Assembly (NCBI GenBank): GCA_007121465.1
Contig: SKKL01000281.1
Coordinates: forward strand, 1-44,005
DNA: 44,005 nucleotides
Source of the DNA: Acidimicrobiales bacterium
GTDB lineage: Bacteria > Actinomycetota > Acidimicrobiia > Acidimicrobiales > SKKL01
Reading direction: 5' to 3'
Below the pieces are notes generated by a model. That model saw only the letters and a list, made by a program, of their open reading frames with translations, made no database searches and was not told the origin of the DNA. Within the stretch, counting starts at the first letter, position 1; every line of letters begins with the position of its first letter. The position numbers were made by a program, and so were the translations under genes. Positions 22,602 through 30,315 of this stretch are shown here, in pieces.

Positions 22602-23288
22602 GTGACAAACGTCATCGCGCACAGGGGGGCATCGGCTGCCGCGGCGGAGAACACGATCGAGTCCTTTCGGCTCGCCGTCGAGCTCGGGGCCGACGGCGTG
22701 GAGCTCGACGTCCGTCGGACACGTGACGGGCGCGCCGTGGTCCACCACGACCCGACGCTGCCCGATGGACGCGCCATCGTCGACCTCGACGCGGTCGACA
22801 TCCCCGGACACGTGCCCGATCTGGCGGCGGCGCTGGAGGCGTGTCCCGGGGTGATGGTCAACGTCGAGATCAAGAACGTGCGCAGCGACGACGATTTCGA
22901 CCCGGACCAGGTGATGGCCGGTGTCGTGGTCGACACCGTCTCGTCGGCTGGGCGGAGCGACGACGTCGTCGTCTCCTCGTTCGGCTTCGCGGCGATCGAC
23001 CGGGTGCGGGAGCTCGCGCCGGCGGTGCGCACCGCCTGGTTGGTCACCGACCGGGGCGAGGCGCCACCGCTCATCGAACGCGCGGCGGCGGCCGGTCACC
23101 GCGGGATCCACCCCCGGTGGCCGATGGTCGATGAGGCGTTCGTGGATCACGCCCGCGCCGCGGGTCTCTTCGTCAACGTCTGGACCGTGAACGACCCCGA
23201 GACGATCCGACGACTCGCCGATCTGGGTGTCGACGGGATCGTCACCGACGTCCCCGACATCGCCCGTGAGGTCCTCGACGGGAGGTGA
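22602..23288 (+). CDS. Glycerophosphodiester phosphodiesterase
   Basis: A 228-residue TIM-barrel enzyme that hydrolyses glycerophosphodiesters to glycerol-3-phosphate and an alcohol. Catalytic and metal-binding residues are His7-Arg8 (IAHRGA), Glu17-Asn18 (AENTIESF), Glu34 and Asp36 (GVELDV), and His49 (VVHHDPTL). A later NVEIKN strand supplies another metal ligand. No signal peptide is present, so it is cytoplasmic and acts on phospholipid breakdown products. The GTG at 22602 is preceded by a purine-rich AGAGAGAGG stretch. It is divergent from whiB. Confidence 0.9.
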   Translation: MTNVIAHRGASAAAAENTIESFRLAVELGADGVELDVRRTRDGRAVVHHDPTLPDGRAIVDLDAVDIPGHVPDLAAALEACPGVMVNVEIKNVRSDDDFDPDQVMAGVVVDTVSSAGRSDDVVVSSFGFAAIDRVRELAPAVRTAWLVTDRGEAPPLIERAAAAGHRGIHPRWPMVDEAFVDHARAAGLFVNVWTVNDPETIRRLADLGVDGIVTDVPDIAREVLDGR

Positions 23289-23308
23289 GGCCCCGGGCGG
23301 GTGCTGCG

Positions 23309-24232
23309 TCAGGTGCTCAGGGGGAGCACCAGCGAGAGTGCCTCGGGTTCGTGGCGAAGCACGATCCGGTCGGTCTCGCCGAGGTAGTCGCCGTCGACCT
23401 GGTGGGGGATCGGGCCGTGTCCCTCCACGATCACCTCGCCGAGATCGTGGCGGATGTCGACCTGTCGGCCGCTGCGCAGGCCGCCGGGGCGGGTCAGGGT
23501 CCGTGCGGCCAGTCGGACCAGAGGCACGGGTGAGAGCGTGCGCAGGGTCACCATCGACAGGCCCCGATCGAGGGTGGCCGTCGGCGCCAGGCGGAACGGC
23601 CGGTTGCCGACGAAGGTGTACGGGTCGGTGTTGAGGCAGATCCCGAAGTAGCCGTCATCGATGACGGACCCGTCCGCGAAGCGAACCGCGAACCGGGGTC
23701 GGGACCGGTCGTAGTGGCGGAACCAGGTGTCGACGGCGCAGAACGCGAACAGGGGATGCCCCGCCCACCGCTTCAGCGATCCCCGCCGTTCGACCTGGTG
23801 GACCACCGCCGCGTCGTATCCGATGCCGACGTGGAACAGGAAGCAACGGCCGTTGGCCGTACCGAGCCCCACCCGGTGGATGTTGTCGGCGGCGAGGGCA
23901 TCGAGGAGCGCGCCCGTGGCCTCGATGGGGTCGTTCGGCAACCCGATGGTGCGCGCGAAGACATTGGTCGATCCGCCCGGCAAGGTGGCGAGGGCGGTGT
24001 CGGTGCCCATCAAGCCGTTGGCCGCTTCGTTGAGAGTGCCGTCACCGCCGAGGGCGATGACCACCTCGACGCCCTCGGCCGCCGCCCCCTGGGCGATACG
24101 GGTGGCGTGGTCCCGCCGGCTCGTCTCGGCGACCTCGATCTCGTGGTCGGCCGACAGCGCCTTCTGGATCACCACCCGGCTGCGGGCGGTCACCGACGAG
24201 GCCGACGAGTTGACGAGGAGAAGGAGTCGCAG
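23309..24232 (-). CDS. Diacylglycerol kinase-family lipid kinase, probable CTG start
   Basis: A 307-residue member of the DAGK catalytic family, which phosphorylates diacylglycerol or related lipids. Key motifs are IALGGDGTLNEAANG (GGDGT at about residues 62-66) and LPGGSTNVFARTIGLP. The conserved first strand, LLLLVNSSASS, lies upstream of the first GTG (24193), so that start would remove a core element. In-frame ATG, GTG and TTG codons are absent further up. The CTG at 24232 follows GGAGG by five bases and gives a normal N-terminus (LRLLLLVNSS). The start is inference. The gene is divergent from etfB. Confidence 0.83.
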   Translation of the reverse strand: MRLLLLVNSSASSVTARSRVVIQKALSADHEIEVAETSRRDHATRIAQGAAAEGVEVVIALGGDGTLNEAANGLMGTDTALATLPGGSTNVFARTIGLPNDPIEATGALLDALAADNIHRVGLGTANGRCFLFHVGIGYDAAVVHQVERRGSLKRWAGHPLFAFCAVDTWFRHYDRSRPRFAVRFADGSVIDDGYFGICLNTDPYTFVGNRPFRLAPTATLDRGLSMVTLRTLSPVPLVRLAARTLTRPGGLRSGRQVDIRHDLGEVIVEGHGPIPHQVDGDYLGETDRIVLRHEPEALSLVLPLST

Positions 24233-24366
24233 GAGGACCTCCGGGCGATGGGTGGGTGCGGGTCCGACGCGTCGAGGGCGTGCAGTAGGGGTGAACCGCT
24301 GGACGTGACGCTAGTCGCAGCTCGACGATTTGGCCCTCGTGGTCCCTGCGGCCCACAATCTCTGCC

Positions 24367-25146
24367 ATGAACGTCGTTGTCTGCGTGAAGCAGATCCCGG
24401 ACCCGGCTGACCCGGGTTCGTTGGATCCCTCGACCAAGACCCTCAAGCGAGATGGAAAGCTCATCCTCGACGAGTCGGACTCGTACGGCGTCGAGATGGC
24501 CCTCCAGCTCGTCACCAACGCCGGTGGTGGAGAGGTCACCCTCGTCTCGATGGCTCCCAACTCGGAGACCTCGGGCCTGCGCACTGCGCTCGCGATGGGG
24601 GCCGCCTCGGCCACCCTGGTGAGCGATCCGGCGCTGCAGGGAACCGATGCGCTCGGCACCGCCAAGGTGCTGGCCGCGGTGATCAAGGACGCCAACCCCG
24701 ACCTCGTGCTCGCCGCCACCGAGTCGAGCGACGGCTACACCGGCACCGTGCCCGAGCAGCTCGCCGAGCTCCTCGGCCGCCCGTCGGTCACCTTCGCCAA
24801 GACCATCGAGATCGACGGCGAGACCGTGAAGGTGCAGCGCCAGACCGACGGTGGGTACGACGACGTCGAGTGCCCGCTCCCCGCGGTGGTCTCGGTGACC
24901 GCCGGTGTGGTCGAGCCCCGCTACCCGTCCTTCAAGGGGATCATGGCCGCCAAGTCCAAGCCGGTCGAGGAGAAGACCGTGGCCGATCTCGGACTCGACG
25001 CCTCGGCCATCGGCTGGGACGGCGCCCGCCAGGACATCGTCGACATCGCCGCCGCTCCCGAGCGTGAAGCCGGCGAGATCATCGAAGACGACGGCGAAGG
25101 TCACGCCAAGATCGTCGAGTACCTCGACAGCCTGAAGGTCCTCTAG
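24367..25146 (+). CDS. etfB: Electron transfer flavoprotein beta subunit EtfB
   Basis: A 259-residue ETF beta subunit that, with EtfA, accepts electrons from acyl-CoA and other dehydrogenases. The N-terminus VVVCVKQIPDP and the AMP-binding region around LAATESSDGYTGTVPEQLAELL match the family. The signature-like stretch VVSVTAGVVEPRYPSFKG precedes the C-terminal loop that grips partner dehydrogenases. The length is normal for the short actinobacterial/proteobacterial form. The ATG at 24367 has a weak CACAAT box 7 bases upstream and no clear ribosome site. The etfA start is 14 bases downstream. Confidence 0.95.
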   Translation: MNVVVCVKQIPDPADPGSLDPSTKTLKRDGKLILDESDSYGVEMALQLVTNAGGGEVTLVSMAPNSETSGLRTALAMGAASATLVSDPALQGTDALGTAKVLAAVIKDANPDLVLAATESSDGYTGTVPEQLAELLGRPSVTFAKTIEIDGETVKVQRQTDGGYDDVECPLPAVVSVTAGVVEPRYPSFKGIMAAKSKPVEEKTVADLGLDASAIGWDGARQDIVDIAAAPEREAGEIIEDDGEGHAKIVEYLDSLKVL

Positions 25147-25160
25147 GAGGGGCTGGACAC

Positions 25161-26129
25161 ATGACACTTTCCAAGATCTGGGTCTACGCACAGGCCGACG
25201 AGGGCAAGGTCTCGACCCTCACCCTCGAACTGCTCACCAAGGCACGCGACCTCGCCGACACCGTCGAAGCCGTCTACGCCGGCACCGACGCCGATGCGGT
25301 CGCCGCTCAGCTCGGCGAGCACGGCGCCACCACCGTCCACACCACCGGCGATCTCGGTGGCGCGCTCGAGGGCGTTCCCGTCGCCTCGGCCATCGCCGCC
25401 GCCGTCGAGGCCGGCAACGGTCCCGACGCCGTCCTGCTCGGCACCAGCTACGACGGGCGCGACGTCGCCGGCCGCCTGTCGGTCAAGCTCGACGTCCCGG
25501 TCATCACCAACGTCGTCGACCTCGAGCTCGACGGTGACCGCCTCGTGGGCACCGAGCCGATCTTCGGTGGCACCACCAACGTCAAGACCAAGTCGACCCA
25601 GGACGGCGTTCAGATCTTCCTGGTGCGGCCCAAGTCCTTCGCAGCCGAGCCGAACGGTGGCGGAGCCGCAACCGTGGCCGAGCTGTCGGTGCCCGACACC
25701 GGCGCCACCGGTGCCGCTCGGGTGACCAACCGCTACGTCGAGGAGGCCTCCGGGCCCAAGCTCGACGAAGCCGCCATCGTGGTGGCCGGCGGTCGGGGAC
25801 TCGGCGAGTCCGAGAAGTACGAGATGATCGAAGCGCTGGCCAAGCTGGTCAAGGCTGCTCCGGGCGCTTCCCGGGCGATCGTCGACGCCGGTTGGGTGCC
25901 CTACAGCTACCAGATCGGCCAGACCGGCAAGGTCGTCAAGCCGACCGTCTACATCGCGGCGGGCATCTCCGGTGCCACCCAGCACATGGTCGGCATGAAG
26001 GGTTCCAAGAACATCATCGCCATCAACAAGGACCCCGAGGCGCCGATCTTCGGCATCGCCGACCTCGGCATCGTGGGCGACGTCCACAAGGTCCTGCCCA
26101 AGCTCATCGAGGCTCTCGAGTCCCGCTGA
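25161..26129 (+). CDS. etfA: Electron transfer flavoprotein alpha subunit EtfA
   Basis: A 322-residue FAD-binding subunit of ETF. The N-terminal domain resembles EtfB. The C-terminal FAD domain is clear: [30 protein letters not shown], then [28 protein letters not shown] and [16 protein letters not shown]. The ATG follows etfB by 14 bases with GGAGGGG upstream, so the two are one operon. A strong hairpin follows the stop. The downstream ferredoxin may be a further electron carrier, but it sits behind the terminator. There is no sign of the extra ferredoxin domain of bifurcating ETFs. Confidence 0.95.
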   Translation: MTLSKIWVYAQADEGKVSTLTLELLTKARDLADTVEAVYAGTDADAVAAQLGEHGATTVHTTGDLGGALEGVPVASAIAAAVEAGNGPDAVLLGTSYDGRDVAGRLSVKLDVPVITNVVDLELDGDRLVGTEPIFGGTTNVKTKSTQDGVQIFLVRPKSFAAEPNGGGAATVAELSVPDTGATGAARVTNRYVEEASGPKLDEAAIVVAGGRGLGESEKYEMIEALAKLVKAAPGASRAIVDAGWVPYSYQIGQTGKVVKPTVYIAAGISGATQHMVGMKGSKNIIAINKDPEAPIFGIADLGIVGDVHKVLPKLIEALESR

Positions 26130-26154
26130 GTCGGCGAGTGAACTGAGGTTCGCC

Positions 26155-26186
26155 ACGATGGCCCCGGCTCCGGCCGGGGCCATCGT
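26155..26186 (+). terminator. Terminator after etfA
   Basis: A perfect 14-base stem (ACGATGGCCCCGGC and its complement) with a TCCG loop lies 25 bases after the etfA stop. No T-run follows. Confidence 0.8.
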
Positions 26187-26262
26187 CGCGTCCCAGCGGG
26201 GTTGAGCGGAGCGGCACGGGGGTAGGAGCCAGTCCAGAACTGCGACCCAGGAGGTGCCGGCC

Positions 26263-26604
26263 ATGGCCGAGCCGTACGTGATCACCTCGCCCTGTCTGGA
26301 GACCAAGGACAAGGCGTGTGTCGATGTGTGCCCGGTGCAGTGCATCTACGAGATCCAGGACGGCATGCTCGTCTCTCGGTTCGAGGCCGACGGTGAGGTG
26401 GCCAACACCCACGACGCCCATCCCGAGATGCAGTTCCTGCACGGGGACGCGATGCTCTACATCAACCCCGACGAGTGCACGTCCTGCGATGCCTGCATGC
26501 CCGAGTGTCCGGTCGACGCGATCTTCCCCGCCGACAAGGTTCCGGAGGGCGAGACCGAGTTCGTCGACGTCAACCGCTTCGTGTTCGCCGACGCGATGAG
26601 CTGA
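26263..26604 (+). CDS. 7Fe-type ferredoxin with central insertion
   Basis: A 113-residue ferredoxin with two clusters. The first motif has Cys11, Cys19 and Cys23 (C-x7-C-x3-C-P), the 3Fe-4S pattern of FdxA-like proteins, with a further Cys27. The second, Cys72, Cys75, Cys78 and Cys82 (C-x2-C-x2-C-x3-C-P), holds a 4Fe-4S cluster. Between CIYE and the LYINPDEC segment there are about 35 residues where FdxA proteins usually have only about four. The ATG at 26263 is preceded by AGGAGG. It probably serves oxidoreductases or cytochromes P450. It follows etfBA but is separated by a terminator. Confidence 0.88.
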   Translation: MAEPYVITSPCLETKDKACVDVCPVQCIYEIQDGMLVSRFEADGEVANTHDAHPEMQFLHGDAMLYINPDECTSCDACMPECPVDAIFPADKVPEGETEFVDVNRFVFADAMS

Positions 26605-26628
26605 CGGAGTCCGCGAGGAGCGTCGGCG

Positions 26629-27081
26629 TCAGGATCCCTCGGCCGGGGTGGCGACGAAGACGGGTATTTCGCGCTCGGTCTTGGCCTGGTACTCCGCGTA
26701 GGGCGGGAAGGCCGCCACGGCCTGGTCCCACCACTGCTGGCGTTCGGCGCCCGACACCTCGCGCACCACGACGTCGACCGGTTCAGGGCCGTCCTGGACC
26801 GCTGCCGCGCTCGGATCGGCTCGCAGGTTGTGCACCCAGACCGGGTCGGTCGGCGCCCCGCCCATCGACCCGATGAGCGCCCACTCGCCGTCTCCACCGA
26901 CCTTCATGAGGGGGGACTTGCGGATCTTGCCGCTGTGCCGGCCGCGTGTGGTGAGGATGATCACGGGCAGGCCGGTGTCGCGCAACGTGTTGGCCCGGGT
27001 GCCACCCGACGCCTCGTACTCGGCGACCTGCTCGCGCACCCAGTCCCACGGGCTCGGTTCGTACTCTCCGTCGAGGGGCAT
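26629..27081 (-). CDS. F420-type nitroreductase/deazaflavin oxidoreductase (DDN family)
   Basis: A 150-residue split-barrel protein of the nitroreductase/deazaflavin-dependent (Ddn) family, which binds F420H2 to reduce quinones or nitro compounds. The family core is ILTTRGRHSGKIRKSPLM followed by a strand with EWALIGSMGG and DPVWVHNLRADP. The C-terminal part carries FPPYAEYQAKTEREIPVF. The N-terminal helix is short. The ATG at 27081 has a TAGCCT box 6 bases upstream and no ribosome site. The FrhB-like gene further right is another sign of F420 metabolism. The true substrate is unknown. Confidence 0.9.
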   Translation of the reverse strand: MPLDGEYEPSPWDWVREQVAEYEASGGTRANTLRDTGLPVIILTTRGRHSGKIRKSPLMKVGGDGEWALIGSMGGAPTDPVWVHNLRADPSAAAVQDGPEPVDVVVREVSGAERQQWWDQAVAAFPPYAEYQAKTEREIPVFVATPAEGS

Positions 27082-27093
27082 GGCCCCAGGCTA
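27082..27093 (-). promoter_or_regulatory. Candidate leaderless promoter (TAGCCT-N6-ATG)
   Basis: TAGCCT ends 6 bases before the ATG at 27081, with no ribosome site. Confidence 0.45.
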
Positions 27094-27100
27094 GCGAGAG

Positions 27101-27802
27101 TCAGACCAACGGCCAGGGGTAGCGGTGCCCGGTCTCGTCGACGGGAAAGTGGCCCTCGGCGAGGATTGCCCGCGCCCGCGCCTGGAGGGCATCGGCCTCG
27201 AGCGGGTCGAGCAGCTCGGCCACCCGCTCGGGCGGGCCCTCGTCGAGGATCCGGACGACGTCGTCGAGCAGGTCACGGGGCATCGGTTCACCGGCGAACT
27301 CCCAGATCACGGTTCGGAGCTTGAACTGGTGGTGGAACGACAGGCCGTTGTCGATCGCCCAGATGTGGCCGGTCGAGTCGAGCAGGCAGTGGCCGCCCTT
27401 GCGGTCGGTGTTGTTGGCCAGCAGGTCGAACAGGCAGATCCGGCGGAGCTGGTCGTGGTGCTCGTCGCTCTCGTAGAGGGTGAAGTAGTGGGCGTCGAAG
27501 TCGGCCTCGACGAAGCGTTGCAGCGACCCCGGGCCGTGCGGAGCGTCGGTCCGCACGACGGTGGCGGGGACGAGGTCCCAGCCCAGCCAGGCCGAGAGCT
27601 CATAGGCCGCCACCTCCCGACGGAAGATCCCCGCCGGGAAGTCGTGGAGGGGCCGCTCGCCCCGACCGGGCTTGTAGACGGCCTTGGCGACACCGTCGTC
27701 ACCCTGGACCGTCACGAGCAGGGTTGCGTTGGACGACCAGGGCATCCGCCCCACGACCTCGATCTCCCCCTCGAGCAGCAGCGAGTCGGGTCTCTCGGTC
27801 AT
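27101..27802 (-). CDS. SCO1664 family protein (PI3/PI4-kinase-like fold)
   Basis: A 233-residue protein of the actinobacterial SCO1664 family. The sequence carries kinase-like features of the PI3/4-kinase superfamily: VAKAVYKPGRGERP near residues 35-50 with a candidate ATP lysine, DLLANNTDRKGGHCLLD as a catalytic loop (Asn-Asp type), and HIWAIDNGLSFH as the metal-binding Asp-Asn-Gly. The biochemical activity is not established. The ATG at 27802 lies 4 bases after the DUF3090 stop. It forms a three-gene run with DUF3090 and an MSMEG_4193-family phosphatase, a neighbourhood conserved in Actinobacteria. Confidence 0.86.
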   Translation of the reverse strand: MTERPDSLLLEGEIEVVGRMPWSSNATLLVTVQGDDGVAKAVYKPGRGERPLHDFPAGIFRREVAAYELSAWLGWDLVPATVVRTDAPHGPGSLQRFVEADFDAHYFTLYESDEHHDQLRRICLFDLLANNTDRKGGHCLLDSTGHIWAIDNGLSFHHQFKLRTVIWEFAGEPMPRDLLDDVVRILDEGPPERVAELLDPLEADALQARARAILAEGHFPVDETGHRYPWPLV

Positions 27803-27806
27803 GGGT

Positions 27807-28415
27807 TCAGTTGGCCCGGGGGCAGAAGTGACCGTCGGGACCCTCGGGAAGACCACAGAACGGACAGAGCGGTCGTCCCTTGCTCATCAGCTCGCCGGCG
27901 CGGGCGACGAAGGCCGCCGCCTGGTCGCGGGTGATGCGCAGGCGGGCGATGCCGCCCTCGGAGTCCTCGTCGAAGAGGTCGTCGTCGCCGTCGATGCCCT
28001 CGTCGTCGGGGTCGTCGGGCAGGTCGTCGGTGACGAGACCGGCGAGCTCCGCCAGCAGTTCGGCGACCTCGTCGTCCTCGCTCACCTCGGGCTCGTCGGC
28101 GACCAGCTCGTGGACCACGAGGATGATGCGGTCGGCGTCCTCGTCGACGGCGATGCCGATGCCACCCACCGTCCACGCCTCGACCAGTGGCTCGACCAGG
28201 TCGGGGGCATCGGCAACCGGTCCCGACACCGCCGGGAGGTCGGCCAGAACACCCGAGAGGTACTCGGCGAGCGCCGCCACCTGCTGCTTCTCCATCCGGA
28301 AGGTCACGACGTCGGCGCCTTCGGCGGCCTGCAGGTAGAACACCCGCTGGCCGGGCGGACCGACGGTGCCGGCGGTGAAGTGGACGGGGTCGGTGATGTG
28401 GAAGTAGTCGGGCAT
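27807..28415 (-). CDS. DUF3090 family protein with C-terminal zinc-binding motif
   Basis: A 202-residue protein of the DUF3090 family. The N-terminal half is strand-rich (DYFHITDPVHFTAG and RVFYLQAAEG). The middle (residues about 110-160) is acidic and contains a long Asp/Glu run. The C-terminus holds CPFCGLPEGPDGHFCP, a Cys-x2-Cys ... Cys cluster likely to bind zinc. There is no signal peptide. The gene overlaps no neighbour but sits 4 bases before SCO1664 and 40 bases after the phosphatase stop. Function is unknown. Its constant partners suggest a shared pathway. Confidence 0.87.
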   Translation of the reverse strand: MPDYFHITDPVHFTAGTVGPPGQRVFYLQAAEGADVVTFRMEKQQVAALAEYLSGVLADLPAVSGPVADAPDLVEPLVEAWTVGGIGIAVDEDADRIILVVHELVADEPEVSEDDEVAELLAELAGLVTDDLPDDPDDEGIDGDDDLFDEDSEGGIARLRITRDQAAAFVARAGELMSKGRPLCPFCGLPEGPDGHFCPRAN

Positions 28416-28455
28416 CAGGTGTCGATCAGGACTGGCTGGTTCACAACAGGGTCGA

Positions 28456-29127
28456 TCAGGAGGGTCGAAGGGCGGTCAGGTCGTCGCCGAGGCTGTTGAC
28501 GCACAGCACCGTCGTGGATGCCTCTCCCACCAGCAGCGCGCTCACCGAACAGGGCGAGATCACGAGGCGTTGGAAGGCGTCGAGGGGAGCCCCACTGGCT
28601 GCTCCCACGGCCGCCTTGATGGGATCGGCGTGGGACACCGCGACGATGGTCTCGCCGCGGTGGTTCGCCGCCAGGCGCCACAGCGTATCGGTGATGCGCA
28701 GCTGCATCTCGGCGAAGGACTCGCCTCCGGGGAACCGGAAACGGCTCGGAGCGGACTGTACGGTCTTCCACTCGGGGAGCTTCGCGAGGGCCTTCAGTTC
28801 GGCTCCGGTCCACTCGCCGAAGTCGCATTCGAGCAAGCCCTTGTCCCGCCTGACCCGCAGTCCGACAGCGCGGGCGATCGGGGCGGCGGTCTCCCGGGTC
28901 CGCTCGAGGGGAGACGCGTAGACCGCGGTGACCGTGCGCTGTCCCTCGCGGTTCGTCCCCTGGAGCGGGGTGATGCGGTCGGCGACCGCCTCGGCCTGAG
29001 CCTGGCCGGCGTCGGACAGGTGCAGCCCCGGGGCTCGGCCGGGCAGCACCTGTCCGGTCGAGGGGGTCTGGCCGTGACGGACCAGCAGGATCGTGGTGGG
29101 TGGGGGAGTGCGAGGACGACGGGCCAT
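28456..29127 (-). CDS. Histidine phosphatase, MSMEG_4193 family
   Basis: A 223-residue phosphoglycerate mutase-like phosphatase. The catalytic motif is LLVRHGQTPSTG with nucleophile His18. A conserved Arg pair follows (PLERTRETA), then the acidic ECDFGEWTG loop and a second His (AVSHADPIKAA). It belongs to the family found beside DUF3090 and SCO1664. The ATG at 29127 faces the uracil-DNA glycosylase gene over about 50 bases. Substrate unknown. No signal peptide, so it is cytoplasmic. Confidence 0.88.
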   Translation of the reverse strand: MARRPRTPPPTTILLVRHGQTPSTGQVLPGRAPGLHLSDAGQAQAEAVADRITPLQGTNREGQRTVTAVYASPLERTRETAAPIARAVGLRVRRDKGLLECDFGEWTGAELKALAKLPEWKTVQSAPSRFRFPGGESFAEMQLRITDTLWRLAANHRGETIVAVSHADPIKAAVGAASGAPLDAFQRLVISPCSVSALLVGEASTTVLCVNSLGDDLTALRPS

Positions 29128-29163
29128 GCCGCTCCGGGGTGGGGTCCGGTGGTCGCCTCAACC

Positions 29164-29176
29164 TACCCTGCGGTTC
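29164..29176 (+). promoter_or_regulatory. Candidate leaderless promoter of the UDG gene (TACCCT-N7-GTG)
   Basis: TACCCT ends 7 bases before the GTG at 29177 with no ribosome site, which supports this GTG over an ATG at 29126. Confidence 0.45.
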
Positions 29177-29929
29177 GTGGACCCCGACGATCGAGACAGT
29201 GTCGACCAGCACGTTGCCCCTCCCGCACGGTCCGTGTCGGCTCGCGCCCGCCAGCTCGCGGCGCTGGCATCGGAGATCGAGGGGTGTCGAGCATGCCCTC
29301 GCCTCGTCGAGTGGCGCGAACAGGTGGCGGTCGAGAAACGAGCGGCGTACCGCGACGAGGAGTACTGGGGTCGACCGGTTCCCGGAGTGGGTGACCCGGC
29401 GGCCCGGATCGTGGTGACCGGGCTCGCCCCCGCCGCGCACGGGGCGAACCGCACCGGACGGATGTTCACCGGGGACCGCTCCGGGGAGTGGCTGTACCGA
29501 GCCCTGTGGCGGGCTGGACTCTCCGATCGGCCCGAGAGTCACCACCGAGACGACGGTCTGGTGCTCTCGGGGGCGTGGATCACCGCTCCGGTGAAGTGTG
29601 CTCCTCCGGCCAACAAGCCGACCCCCACGGAAAGGGATGCGTGTCGCCCGTTCCTCGAGCGCGAGCTCGCACTGCTCGAGGACGCCACGGTGTTCGTCGC
29701 CCTCGGCGCCTTCGGCTACCAGGCGCTCGCCGCGCTCCTCGACGTCACGCCCCGCCCCCGATTCGGGCACGGAGTGGAGGTTCCGGTGGGCGACCGGCGG
29801 ACGATCGTGTGCAGCTATCACGTCAGCCAGCAGAACACCTTCACCGGGCGGCTCACCGAGGAGATGCTCGACGCCGTGTTCACCCGGGCGCGTGAGCTCG
29901 CCGGGCTCGACCGTTTCTCGCGCCGCTGA
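29177..29929 (+). CDS. udgB: Uracil-DNA glycosylase family 5 (UdgB)
   Basis: A 250-residue DNA repair enzyme that removes uracil and related deaminated bases. It has the 4Fe-4S ligands of families 4/5: CRACPRLVEWRE near residue 38, VKCAPPANKPT and DACRPFL. Motif I is GLAPAAHGANRTGRMFTGD, where family 5 has Ala instead of a catalytic Asp/Asn. Motif III reads YHVSQQNTFTGR. The GTG at 29177 is preferred because of the -10 box just upstream; the upstream extension has no family similarity. The enzyme is cytoplasmic. The family 5 assignment is confident. Confidence 0.92.
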   Translation: MDPDDRDSVDQHVAPPARSVSARARQLAALASEIEGCRACPRLVEWREQVAVEKRAAYRDEEYWGRPVPGVGDPAARIVVTGLAPAAHGANRTGRMFTGDRSGEWLYRALWRAGLSDRPESHHRDDGLVLSGAWITAPVKCAPPANKPTPTERDACRPFLERELALLEDATVFVALGAFGYQALAALLDVTPRPRFGHGVEVPVGDRRTIVCSYHVSQQNTFTGRLTEEMLDAVFTRARELAGLDRFSRR

Positions 29930-29932
29930 CGC

Positions 29933-29944
29933 TACGGTGCCCCC
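29933..29944 (+). promoter_or_regulatory. Candidate leaderless promoter (TACGGT-N6-GTG)
   Basis: TACGGT ends 6 bases before the lipoprotein GTG at 29945, in the 15-base gap after the UDG stop. Confidence 0.45.
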
Positions 29945-30265
29945 GTGACCCGCGCCGCCCGTCTGCCCCGCCTGTCGGTGGTCGCTCTGCTCTGCCTCCT
30001 CGTCGTCGCGTGCGGAGACGAGGGACCCGGGGAGTACGACGAGGACGTCCGTGCGTCGTTCCTCGGCGCCTGCATCGAGGACGACACCGATGACGACCTG
30101 GTCGCGGTGTGCGAGTGCACCTACGACACCCTGGTGGCCGAGTTGCCCTACGAACGCTTCGAGGCGGTCGAGTCCCGCCGGCAACAGGGCGGCGCGGACA
30201 TGCCCGAGGACGTGACCGAGATCATCGTCCGGTGCATCCGAGAGGTCAGCGCCGACCGGTCCTGA
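29945..30265 (+). CDS. Small cysteine-containing lipoprotein
   Basis: A 106-residue putative lipoprotein. The signal (LSVVALLCLLVVAC) has a lipobox Cys23. The acidic mature part has Cys in LGACIEDD, CECTY and VRCIREV, so two disulfides are possible. A helix pattern (YERFEAVESRRQQGG) follows. It resembles small actinobacterial secreted domains with a C-x-C motif, but I do not recognise a named family. It is not close to an obvious partner. Confidence 0.75.
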   Translation: MTRAARLPRLSVVALLCLLVVACGDEGPGEYDEDVRASFLGACIEDDTDDDLVAVCECTYDTLVAELPYERFEAVESRRQQGGADMPEDVTEIIVRCIREVSADRS

Positions 30266-30303
30266 CCTCTCGCGTGGGCTTCGGGCCGCATCGGCCCGGC
30301 GGC

Positions 30304-30315
30304 TATGGTGCGGCC
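30304..30315 (+). promoter_or_regulatory. Candidate leaderless promoter (TATGGT-N6-ATG)
   Basis: TATGGT ends 6 bases before the ATG at 30316, with no ribosome site. Confidence 0.5.

Noticed and set aside
28421-28461. Two copies of GTCGATCAGGA, 30 bases apart, between DUF3090 and the phosphatase gene
   Set aside because: One copy covers a stop codon, the repeat is short and GATC-type words are common here. No function is supported.
28415-30184. 589-residue open frame on the minus strand across the phosphatase and UDG genes
   Set aside because: It crosses two well-supported genes in other frames and has no recognisable domain.
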